Assembly (NCBI GenBank): GCA_900661335.1
Contig: CAACVY010000022.1
Span: 1-39,529, forward strand
Direction of reading: 5' to 3'
Origin: an uncultured bacterium
GTDB taxonomy: Bacteria; Verrucomicrobiota; Kiritimatiellia; PWTM01
Length of the DNA: 39,529 nt
In this document: piece after piece, positions 9,321-16,336 of the stretch
Layout: each line of letters opens with the position of its first letter
Numbering within the stretch: position 1 is the first letter of the stretch
Program-made: the position numbers and the translations under genes
The notes under the pieces: model-generated
The model's input: only the letters and a program-made list of their open reading frames with translations
Told to the model about the DNA's origin: nothing
Databases searched by the model: none

Positions 9321-9560
9321 ACCGTTCGCGCCTCGCGCGGCTGCGCTGTCCAATCCTTGGACGCGAAAGCCCTCACGCGCCCCAAGCCTTGGAAACGACG
9401 CGCTCCAGCCCGTCCAATCCTTGGACGCAACGAGCGCCGCGCTGTCTAAACTTTGGAACCAGCGCCAGGGTTTTCGTCCAAACCCCGGAACGAACTACAC
9501 CGCAACCGTCCAAGCCTTGGAAGCCCGGGGCACCAGGTTTTCCAAAGCTTGGATTCGACC
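9321..9560 (+). repeat. Dyad array, copy A: seven TCCAA-N3-TTGGA units at exact 32-bp spacing
   Basis: Seven 13-bp dyads start at 9349, 9381, 9413, 9445, 9477, 9509 and 9541, each exactly 32 bp after the last. Units 1, 3, 6 and 7 are perfect TCCAA-N3-TTGGA; units 2 and 4 have one change and unit 5 reads TCCAAACCCCGGA. The 19-bp linkers differ from each other within the array but are shared in order with copy B at 37185-37381. A degenerate eighth unit may lie at 9573. The array sits in the gap between two convergent genes (TPR protein and GH78). Flanking 9085-9320 and 9561-9704 hold nothing else recognised. The ORFs drawn here, such as 9265-9798, are by-products of the repeat. Confidence 0.9.
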
Positions 9561-9704
9561 TGCGAACCCGTGCCGAAAAGCTTCAGGAGCGAACGAGTCG
9601 CCGCGCTACGGATGCAGAAAGCGGACTGTCAGCCCGACCGGACGGGTTCGAACCTTCCGGATGGTGGCAGGAAGCAGCTCCGCCGGCCAGGCCGGGTGCT
9701 CACC

Positions 9705-9906
9705 TTCTCATGGCTGTGGTCTCCTTTCCCTCTCAATGAAAGACCCGGCTCACGAAAATTTCCGCGAGGCCTTACGCCGCCGTTTTACGCAGGCCTAGGC
9801 AAGGCCAAACGCGAGAACCGCTACGCCCAACACCGCGCATTCAAAATGCCGCTCAACTCATTGTGGCGCAATGTGTTACGTGCACTTTGCAGCCGTGTCT
9901 GGCACC
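9705..9906 (+). repeat. 200-bp dispersed repeat block, copy A
   Basis: From TTCTCATGGC to TGTCTGGCACC this block is about 80 percent identical by eye to 36958-37158. Shared runs include GGCAAGGCCAAACGCGAGAACCG and CATTCAAAATGCCG followed by CAACTCATTGTGGCGCAATG. It lies downstream of dyad array A. After the block CACCAGTGGA occurs twice, 11 bp apart (9902-9922). No conserved reading frame without gaps is evident, so it is treated as a non-coding repeat. Its function is unknown. Confidence 0.85.
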
Positions 9907-9988
9907 AGTGGACACCAGTGGACATAAGCGGACTTTGTTGGGCGTAGCGGAGGTGGCTGGCGCTTGTGTGCCAATGCGGCGGGCAAGT

Positions 9989-12900
9989 TTATTGCAACGG
10001 CACTTCGAATGAATAGCGCCCGGAGCCCAGCTGGAGTGCGCGGCGTCCGTCGGGCCAGGAAACCGCCTGCCCAGGCAGGCCGCTCGGCAGTTCGGCGCGC
10101 GTCGGAAGTACGACCGTGGCGCGAGTGCCGACGGGCACTTCGACATCGACTCGGAACCGGCCGCCCGAAGTTTCCCAATGGACTCCGATGCGACCGAACG
10201 GAGAGGCATGCCACGCCTTGACCCACTGCAGCGGGGGCACCGGCTCCGGTGCAATCACGAACTCCTTGAAGGCCACAGCGGCCGGATCGGTGGGTCCGCC
10301 CACAGTAGAGACGTTGGGCGCCAACCGGATGCCGGCCAAGTACTGGTACATCCATGCGGCGATGTCCCCGAACATGACATGGTTTCGGGACGCGCCTTCT
10401 CCCCAGTCTTCCCAAAGCGTGGAGGCACCGCGACGGATCCACGCGCCGTAGGACGGCGGCGTGTTTTGCAGGGCCACGGCCAACGCCAGATCCGTACGCC
10501 CGAACTCGCTGAGCGTGCGGAACAAGTACTTGGCGCCCAGAATGCCACAGTCCACATGCCGATCGGCCCGTTCCACGGCTTCGACCAGTCGCTGGAACGC
10601 GAGGGGACGGACTGCCGCGGGCGCCAGACCCTGGTGCAGCGCGCAGGACTGAGCCGTTTGGCCCGCGACGGAATAGCGTCCATCGCCCGTGTGGAACTTC
10701 CGATGGAACGCGGCCGCGATCGAATCGGCCAGACGTTCGAACCGCACCGCCTCCTCCACGCGCCCGAGCAGTCGCGCAACAGCGGCGGCAATGCGCGTAT
10801 CCACGTAAAAGTAGCCGGTCGAGGTTACTTCCGCCGGAGTCTGGACCTTGGCCGGCAGCCAGTCCCCGAGCCCAATGGTTACGATTCCGTCCTGCGCACA
10901 TCGCTCCAGATACTCGACATAGCGCGCGATGGCTGGATAGGCTTCGGCCAAGATGTCGCGATCCCCACGGTAGACGTAGAGCAACCATGGGATCAGGACC
11001 AAGGCGCTATCCCAGGCCGGCCCATTGCCCCATTGATAGCCCCAGCCGCTGGTCGGCACGATGCCGGGCAACCGACCATCCGGCTGTTGCTCGTCCATCA
11101 GGTCGCGCACCCACTTCACATACGCGGCGTGGTTGTCGAAGTTGTACATCGCTTGCTCGGCGGCCAAGTGGGCATCGCCGGTCCAGCCATTTTTCTCGCG
11201 GTGGGGACAGTCGGTGGGATAGCCCTGGACAAAGTTTCCGCGATAGGACCATCGGGTGAGTTGCTGGACGCGATTGAGCAGCTCCACGTTGCACTCGAAC
11301 TCGCCGGCGGTGCGGAAGTCGGTGTGAAGCACACACGCGCGCACGTCGTCGGGTGTCGGCGCCTCCCGGAGTCCTTCGATCTCGACGTACTGAAACCCGT
11401 GGTACGTGAAGCGCGGTTCGAAGACTTGCTCCGGGGCTCCGCTGCACACGATCCGGTCGGTTTGGAACGAACCTCCGGGCAGTGCGAAGAGCGAACCGGA
11501 ATGTTTGAAGAAGACGTGGATTGGGTGCTGGTCGAGGCGGCCGTCCGCAGTGAGGCGTTCACCGTAGCGGATTCGGACCAAGTCGCCGGGCGATTGGTTC
11601 CGCAACCGGAGTCGCACCCAGCCGGCCAGGTTTTGCGGAAACTCCACCACCCATGTTCGGTCCGCCACGGCGCGAATGGCCGATGGCGCGATCTCTTCGG
11701 CGATGACCGTAGGCGGCAGCGCCGCGGCTACCAGGCGCCCGCCCGGCGGTGGGACGCACACCGCGTGCAGCTCGGTTCGATCCGGATCGGGCGCATCGGC
11801 CCGCGGGGGAGCGACTACCACGCCTTCGCGAATGCAATCGTAAGCGTGCGTGGGCCGGACGTGGCGCCAACGTTCGTCGGTCACGACATACTCCGTGCTG
11901 CCGTCGGCGTACACGAGCTGGAGCTGAGCCAGCAACCGGGGCGCGCCGCGCCAAGGTGCGTTGTCGAAGTTCCAGACACACACCGTGCGCACATCGTACC
12001 AGCCATGCGCAAGGTCCACGCGTAGTTCGTGCGTGCCCGCGGGGAGGGACGTCGTCAGATCGTACGTGGAATACAGCACGCGGCGGTCGTACCGAGTGAA
12101 CGGAGGGTCGAGTCGGCGGTCGCCGATCCGCTTCCCGTCGAGCAACGCTTCATAGAACCCCAGCCCGGAGATGAACAGCGTGGCTTGTCGAAGTCCAGGC
12201 CGCACTTGGAACCGGTGTGCGAACGCAGGCGGCAGTAGTTCAACCTCGCGCTCGACTCGCCCCCACGGGGGTCCGTCCACTTCGGCCGCGATCACGGCCG
12301 GACGCAAGGTCGCCGAATCGAACTGCGGCGGCTCAGCGTCGCGCGTTCGTCGGACCACGTTCGTCGTGGCCAGCCATTGCTCGTCGGTGGGAATGCGCGT
12401 TCCGTCGGCCAAAGCCATCGTGGCCAAGAGGCCGGTAGGACTCCGAACCAGGTTATCGACTTCCACGACGATGGTGTTCGTGCCGGGTTGGAGCAACGCT
12501 TCGACGGGGACGAACCGCATCCAACGCCATGCGTTGAAATGTCCCCATGTGCGCGTGGCGAGGCGGCCATTGATAAATACTCGGTAAGTGTCGTCCGCCG
12601 TGATGCCCAGCACGACTTGTCCAGTCAAGGCCGACGGGGAGAGATCAAACGTGCGCACGTAGACGGTGCGGCCTGGGGCCGCTTCAGTCAACGACGCCGC
12701 CTGCCCCGCCCAGATCCACTTGGCGGCACCTAGATCGAAGGGTGGGCGGGTGGACGGATGGGGTCCGATCCAATGAGCGCGCCAATCGGCGGGATCCACC
12801 ACGCCCATGACCCACCGGCCAGGTTCGCTCCAAGGCGACGGAATCTGCGGCCGCGACGCCTCCCACGCGCGCACTTTCCAATAACACCGTTGCCCGGTTC

Positions 12901-13234
12901 GCAGCGGCCGTCCGCCGTACGGGATCCACAGCGTGCGATCCGACTCCACTCGGCCAGAATCCCACAAGTCCCCGCGATCCGCGGCAAGTTCTTCGAGCGT
13001 GGACGCGACCAAAATTTGGTACGCGACCGGCCGCAGGTTCCGCGCCGTGGGATCGCTCGACGCGAGCTTCCACGACAAGCGCGGCCGTGGTGTGTCCAAG
13101 CCGACAGGATCGGTCAACGCTTCGACCGTCAAGTCGTACGGCGCGGCCAGCGGTCCGCGATCGGGTGCAGGCGCCGCGGCCAATGCGGTCGTGGCGACGA
13201 GGGCTAGGGCCAATCGAATCTCTAGGCGACTCAT
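9989..13234 (-). CDS. Alpha-L-rhamnosidase, glycoside hydrolase family 78
   Basis: Protein of 1081 residues that removes terminal L-rhamnose from plant or microbial polysaccharides or glycosides. A signal peptide (LALALVATTALAAAPA) precedes an N-terminal beta domain opening with YDLTVEALTDPVGLD and TPRPRLSW, the usual GH78 start. A jelly-roll domain of CBM67 type follows (WIWAG...VFINGRLA...GTNTIVVEVDN). The (alpha/alpha)6 catalytic domain contains GYPTDCPHREKNGWTGDAH, the GH78 active-site signature with the acidic residues, and GLGDWLP further on. A C-terminal beta sandwich closes the protein. The track ORF starts too early; ATG 13234 overlaps the stop of the upstream gene as ATGA, so the two form an operon. 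Family assignment is firm, substrate detail is not. Confidence 0.95.
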   Translation of the reverse strand: MSRLEIRLALALVATTALAAAPAPDRGPLAAPYDLTVEALTDPVGLDTPRPRLSWKLASSDPTARNLRPVAYQILVASTLEELAADRGDLWDSGRVESDRTLWIPYGGRPLRTGQRCYWKVRAWEASRPQIPSPWSEPGRWVMGVVDPADWRAHWIGPHPSTRPPFDLGAAKWIWAGQAASLTEAAPGRTVYVRTFDLSPSALTGQVVLGITADDTYRVFINGRLATRTWGHFNAWRWMRFVPVEALLQPGTNTIVVEVDNLVRSPTGLLATMALADGTRIPTDEQWLATTNVVRRTRDAEPPQFDSATLRPAVIAAEVDGPPWGRVEREVELLPPAFAHRFQVRPGLRQATLFISGLGFYEALLDGKRIGDRRLDPPFTRYDRRVLYSTYDLTTSLPAGTHELRVDLAHGWYDVRTVCVWNFDNAPWRGAPRLLAQLQLVYADGSTEYVVTDERWRHVRPTHAYDCIREGVVVAPPRADAPDPDRTELHAVCVPPPGGRLVAAALPPTVIAEEIAPSAIRAVADRTWVVEFPQNLAGWVRLRLRNQSPGDLVRIRYGERLTADGRLDQHPIHVFFKHSGSLFALPGGSFQTDRIVCSGAPEQVFEPRFTYHGFQYVEIEGLREAPTPDDVRACVLHTDFRTAGEFECNVELLNRVQQLTRWSYRGNFVQGYPTDCPHREKNGWTGDAHLAAEQAMYNFDNHAAYVKWVRDLMDEQQPDGRLPGIVPTSGWGYQWGNGPAWDSALVLIPWLLYVYRGDRDILAEAYPAIARYVEYLERCAQDGIVTIGLGDWLPAKVQTPAEVTSTGYFYVDTRIAAAVARLLGRVEEAVRFERLADSIAAAFHRKFHTGDGRYSVAGQTAQSCALHQGLAPAAVRPLAFQRLVEAVERADRHVDCGILGAKYLFRTLSEFGRTDLALAVALQNTPPSYGAWIRRGASTLWEDWGEGASRNHVMFGDIAAWMYQYLAGIRLAPNVSTVGGPTDPAAVAFKEFVIAPEPVPPLQWVKAWHASPFGRIGVHWETSGGRFRVDVEVPVGTRATVVLPTRAELPSGLPGQAVSWPDGRRALQLGSGRYSFEVPLQ

Positions 13235-14565
13235 ATCGGGCCTCGCTCGGAGGTATGGGCGTGGGGACCCACCGAAGAATTTTTCCACGCGCGAATGGCG
13301 GCCAGGGTCTGCGCACGGCGCGCGCGAACGCGCTCGCGCGCCTCGGCGGCGCGTTGGCGCGAGCGTTCGGGCTCGGCCAACATGCACACGACCACGTCCG
13401 GAAACCGCGCCCGTGCATCAGGGTCGTCGAAATCGAACAACCAGTCCTCCAAACCGATGTCCTCCCACATCCAGTCTTGGCTGGTTTGTTCGGCGAAGCG
13501 GCCGGCAATCGCGGGCACGCCGTGGCCAATGCACAAAATCGGCGAGTGCATTTCCAACCCGAACAACCCCGCATTGCGCGTGTACTCGGCCACGGCTTCG
13601 TCGGGGAGCCAGAACCGAGCTCGCCCCACCACGCGCGGCTGCACGTCCGGCGGTAGGCGCTTGAGGAGGACGCGGCGGCCAAGCTCGACTTGTGTCACGT
13701 CTTCGGGCGCCACGGCCACCCGAAGTTTTAACTCGCGCACCACGCGCACGATCGCATCGCGCAGTGGCACGTGGTCGCTCTCCACCATTTCTTCGTTGCG
13801 GCGATGCCGGGCCGGGTCGAACGAGGTGGAATTACGAATCTGCCAGCATGGGGTGAACCGGTATCGCGGAATGCAGCCAGCGAACTTCCCCGGTTCCAAC
13901 CCGTGGCGCTGCAACCACGCATCGGCCGCCGCGCTGTCGCGAATATCCATCGCGAACGCGGCGTCCGGTGCCCATTCCAACACGGGCGCCCGGATGCCGA
14001 CGCGCTGGGCGCGCGCCAGAGAGACCGAATCGCGGAAAAACACGAACGCGGCGCGGGACAGTAAGTCCCGCTGCACGAGATCACCGCCGTAGGTAATTCC
14101 ATACACGCCGAACGGACGCCCGATCGTGTCCACCCATGCGGCGACATCGCGGGGAGCGACCAGGGAAGGGCCGGAGCCATGAAGCAACACCTCAGCGGAT
14201 TCTGCGGCCGCGCGAACCGCCGGATCCTTCAAGCTCCCGCGCACGATCGTCACGTGGGGGAATCGGCGTTGGATCATGGCCGCGACGTCCGCGCGCATGC
14301 CGGTGGATGTCCACACAGTCGGCACGCACTCAGGCCAATGACCTTCTAGCAGCGCCAACAGACCCGGCGTATGCGCAATATCGCCGATGTTCACGTCTTG
14401 CCAGCCCGACCGAAGCAGAAGGCGGACCCGCCGAGGCTCGGCCCCTTGCGCCCAACCACCGGCCAAGCCCGCAAAGACTTGAGCGCACCACGCGCGGCGG
14501 GATATACGGGGAGACGTGAAGGGACTCGTGCGACATCTCCGACGCGCCGGTGGGTGGTCTTCCAT
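13231..14565 (-). CDS. Polysaccharide pyruvyl transferase family protein with signal peptide
   Basis: Protein of 444 residues. After residue 45 it matches the polysaccharide pyruvyl transferase fold, with LRSGWQDVNIGDIAHTPG near the start of the domain and GLEMHSPILCIGHGVPAIAG near its end. Such enzymes usually add pyruvyl ketals to surface sugars in the cytoplasm. Here an arginine-rich N-terminus with SRRAWCAQVFAGLAGGWAQG looks like a Tat or Sec signal, which would place it outside. The start is ATG 14565, preceded by a strong GGAGGAA about 6 nt upstream; the longer track ORF runs into tRNA-Ser. It starts 22 nt after the tRNA end and overlaps the GH78 start by 4 nt. Pairing with an exported rhamnosidase suggests a role in sugar breakdown or sensing rather than capsule synthesis, but this is inference. 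Confidence 0.85.
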   Translation of the reverse strand: MEDHPPARRRCRTSPFTSPRISRRAWCAQVFAGLAGGWAQGAEPRRVRLLLRSGWQDVNIGDIAHTPGLLALLEGHWPECVPTVWTSTGMRADVAAMIQRRFPHVTIVRGSLKDPAVRAAAESAEVLLHGSGPSLVAPRDVAAWVDTIGRPFGVYGITYGGDLVQRDLLSRAAFVFFRDSVSLARAQRVGIRAPVLEWAPDAAFAMDIRDSAAADAWLQRHGLEPGKFAGCIPRYRFTPCWQIRNSTSFDPARHRRNEEMVESDHVPLRDAIVRVVRELKLRVAVAPEDVTQVELGRRVLLKRLPPDVQPRVVGRARFWLPDEAVAEYTRNAGLFGLEMHSPILCIGHGVPAIAGRFAEQTSQDWMWEDIGLEDWLFDFDDPDARARFPDVVVCMLAEPERSRQRAAEARERVRARRAQTLAAIRAWKNSSVGPHAHTSERGPI

Positions 14566-14587
14566 GCGAAATTCCTCCGTTGGCGGA

Positions 14588-14679
14588 TGGCGGAAGGGGT
14601 GGGATTCGAACCCACGGAGCGCGGTTAAGCGCTCTCTCGATTTCGAGTCGAGTGCCTTAAACCACTCAGCCACCCTTCC
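14588..14679 (-). tRNA. tRNA-Ser (anticodon CGA)
   Basis: Reverse-strand cloverleaf with acceptor stem GGAAGGG/CCCTTCC, discriminator G and encoded CCA. The anticodon stem is CTCGA/TCGAG with loop CTCGAAA, and the anticodon CGA reads TCG. A long variable arm (AGAGCGC...GCGCT) is typical of serine tRNAs. The T arm GTGGG-TTCGAAT-CCCAC is complete. The 3' end is 22 nt from the ATG of the pyruvyl transferase gene. Confidence 0.97.
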
Positions 14680-14702
14680 ACAACGTACGGGTCAGCAAGA
14701 TC

Positions 14703-14730
14703 AGTATACCCTGCGCGAGACCAACTACAA
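14703..14730 (-). promoter_or_regulatory. Probable promoter of tRNA-Ser and the downstream operon
   Basis: On the minus strand TTGTAG and TATACT (5 of 6 to the -10 consensus) are 16 nt apart. The -10 box ends 23 nt before the tRNA. No other promoter is evident before the pyruvyl transferase gene, so this one may also drive the two protein genes. Consensus match only. Confidence 0.45.
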
Positions 14731-15124
14731 CGCGGGCGTTCGATGGGTTGGATGGCCCTCGGGAGGTTGGCGTACTCAACGCCCCTCACATGGGTCTGGA
14801 GGATCTTGAAACGCGGCGACAGTCATCCCAGGCCCTGGGCGGCGAGAGCACTCTGCGATGGACGTCCCAAGCCGGCCGCCCGCGCTGGCGCGCCAGTTTT
14901 TTCAGGTTGTGCGCGCTGGTCGTGCCTTTGCGCGATCGCTGCTCCGACCGACGGGCGCGGGTCCCTCCCGCGCCTCGCCGACGCTGGTCGCACTGTCCGC
15001 TACGCCACAGCGGCGGGCGCTACCACCTCCGTGCCTCGCTCGAGTCTTCTAGGGCTTGCGCGCCTGTTCGAGTCGAAGTTGCGCGCGGGTCGGTAGACGC
15101 TAGACTGTGCGCGGGCACCGCGCG
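14731..15124. other. Divergent intergenic stretch, nothing recognised
   Basis: GC-rich region between the tRNA-Ser promoter and carboxynorspermidine decarboxylase. Overlapping open frames of 60-125 codons exist in all plus frames, as expected from base composition, and none has a known motif. A weak TAGACT-like -10 box about 20 nt before the nspC ATG could belong to its promoter. Confidence 0.4.
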
Positions 15125-16231
15125 ATGAAACAGTTCGGTACGCCATACTACCTGCTGGATGAACGCAAGCTGCTGCGCAACTTGCGGCGGATCGAACGCG
15201 TGCGCCGAGGGGCGGGCGCCAAGGTCGTCCTGGCGTTGAAGTGTTTTTCCACGTGGGCCGTTTTCGATCTGATGCGCAAGTACATGGATGGCACCACCAG
15301 CAGCTGTGTGTACGAGGCCCGGTTGGGCCACGAGAAGTTCGGCGGCGAAGTACACGCCTATTGTGTGGGCTACCATGAGCACGAAGTACGGGAAGTGCGT
15401 TCGTACGCCACGAAGGTGATTTTCAACTCGCTCTCGCAACTGCGTCGCTTCGAACGGCTGGTGCGTCCCTTGCCTGTTGGCATCCGAGTCAACCCGGGAG
15501 TGAGCTATTCACACTACGACCTCGCAGACCCGGCGCGGCGGTACTCGCGCCTCGGCGTGCGGGACTTGGATGCATTGCTCAAGGAGGTGGACCGGTTCGA
15601 CGGCGCGATGTTCCACTTCAACTGCGAAAACGATCGGTTCGATGCGTTGGCGCGGCACATTCGGCACATCGAGCGCACCTTTGCTCCGCTGCTCCGGAGG
15701 CTGAAGTGGGTGAGCTTGGGCGGGGGGATCTACTTCACCCGCGACGGATATCCCCTTGACAAGTTCATCCGCCTGCTGCGCGAGTTCAGCCAACGGTGGA
15801 ACGTGCAGGTGTATCTTGAACCCGGGGAAGCCGCCATTACCGGCTGCGGTGAGTTCGTAACCACCGTGGTGGATGTGGTCCGGAACGAGGTGGATGTGGC
15901 GGTGGTGGACGCCTCCACGGAAGCGCACATGTTGGACCACCTCATTTATCGAACCAGCCCGCGTTTGCTCGGCCGCCGTCCCGGCCCGCATCGCGTCATC
16001 ATCGCAGGACGCTCGTGCTTGGCAGGGGACGTTTTTGGCGACTACCGCTTGGCTCGCCCCTTGCGTCCAGGCGATCGCGTGCGGTTCGCCGATGCAGCTG
16101 GCTATACGATCGTGAAGAAAAATTGGTTCAACGGCTTGCCGATGCCGGCCATTCGCGTGCGGCGGCTCGACGGTCGAGTGGAAACCGTGCGCGAGTTCGG
16201 GTACGAAGAATACGTCCGCAGTTTGTCCTGA
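15125..16231 (+). CDS. nspC: Carboxynorspermidine decarboxylase
   Basis: Protein of 368 residues, a PLP enzyme of the alanine-racemase-fold decarboxylase group that converts carboxynorspermidine or carboxyspermidine to norspermidine or spermidine. The PLP lysine is in VLALKCFSTW (K39). Other typical features are FHFNCEN, SLGGGIYFTRDGYPLDKF, LEPGEA and the substrate-site AGRSCLAGDVFGDY. Length matches the family (about 370-390). The start is MKQFGTPYY at 15125; the six extra residues in the track are unlikely. It is followed 105 nt later by the carboxynorspermidine synthase gene, which makes its substrate. The pathway replaces the SpeD/SpeE route in many bacteria. A perfect 7-bp hairpin overlaps the stop codon. 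Confidence 0.94.
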   Translation: MKQFGTPYYLLDERKLLRNLRRIERVRRGAGAKVVLALKCFSTWAVFDLMRKYMDGTTSSCVYEARLGHEKFGGEVHAYCVGYHEHEVREVRSYATKVIFNSLSQLRRFERLVRPLPVGIRVNPGVSYSHYDLADPARRYSRLGVRDLDALLKEVDRFDGAMFHFNCENDRFDALARHIRHIERTFAPLLRRLKWVSLGGGIYFTRDGYPLDKFIRLLREFSQRWNVQVYLEPGEAAITGCGEFVTTVVDVVRNEVDVAVVDASTEAHMLDHLIYRTSPRLLGRRPGPHRVIIAGRSCLAGDVFGDYRLARPLRPGDRVRFADAAGYTIVKKNWFNGLPMPAIRVRRLDGRVETVREFGYEEYVRSLS

Positions 16232-16243
16232 CACGTTGTCAGG
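16227..16243 (+). other. Perfect inverted repeat over the nspC stop codon
   Basis: CCTGACA-CGT-TGTCAGG is a 7-bp perfect inverted repeat with a 3-nt loop. It includes the nspC TGA stop and overlaps the -35 box of a possible promoter (16236-16264). There is no T tract, so it is a poor intrinsic terminator. It could be an operator or an RNA processing hairpin. Role inferred from position only. Confidence 0.4.
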
Positions 16244-16264
16244 TGCAGGCGATTGCGGCATAGT
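16236..16264 (+). promoter_or_regulatory. Possible promoter of the carboxynorspermidine synthase gene
   Basis: TTGTCA (5 of 6) and CATAGT (4 of 6) are 17 nt apart and would give a leader of about 65 nt. The -35 box lies within the inverted repeat at 16227-16243, which would allow repressor control. Consensus match only. Confidence 0.35.
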
Positions 16265-16336
16265 GTAGAACGCTCGTGGACAAGGGCATTATGTCGGCGA
16301 TGCGAACGCCGACGGCCGAGTGTGGAGGTGACGAGG

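Noticed and set aside
9349-9553. CRISPR array
   Set aside because: The regular 32-bp period is suggestive, but the conserved part is only 13 bp and the linkers are shared in order with a second locus, which true spacers would not be. No cas gene is in the window.
9265-9798. ORFs across the dyad array (also 36681-37574)
   Set aside because: Their peptides (SKLWNQRQGFRPN) recur in both loci only because the DNA repeat recurs; frames are not kept across the whole element.
10178-12025. 615-codon plus-strand ORF
   Set aside because: It is the antisense shadow of the GH78 gene, which has clear family motifs in the other strand.
14587-14673. Start of the pyruvyl transferase ORF inside tRNA-Ser
   Set aside because: The first 36 residues of the track version are tRNA and spacer sequence; ATG 14565 has a strong ribosome binding site.
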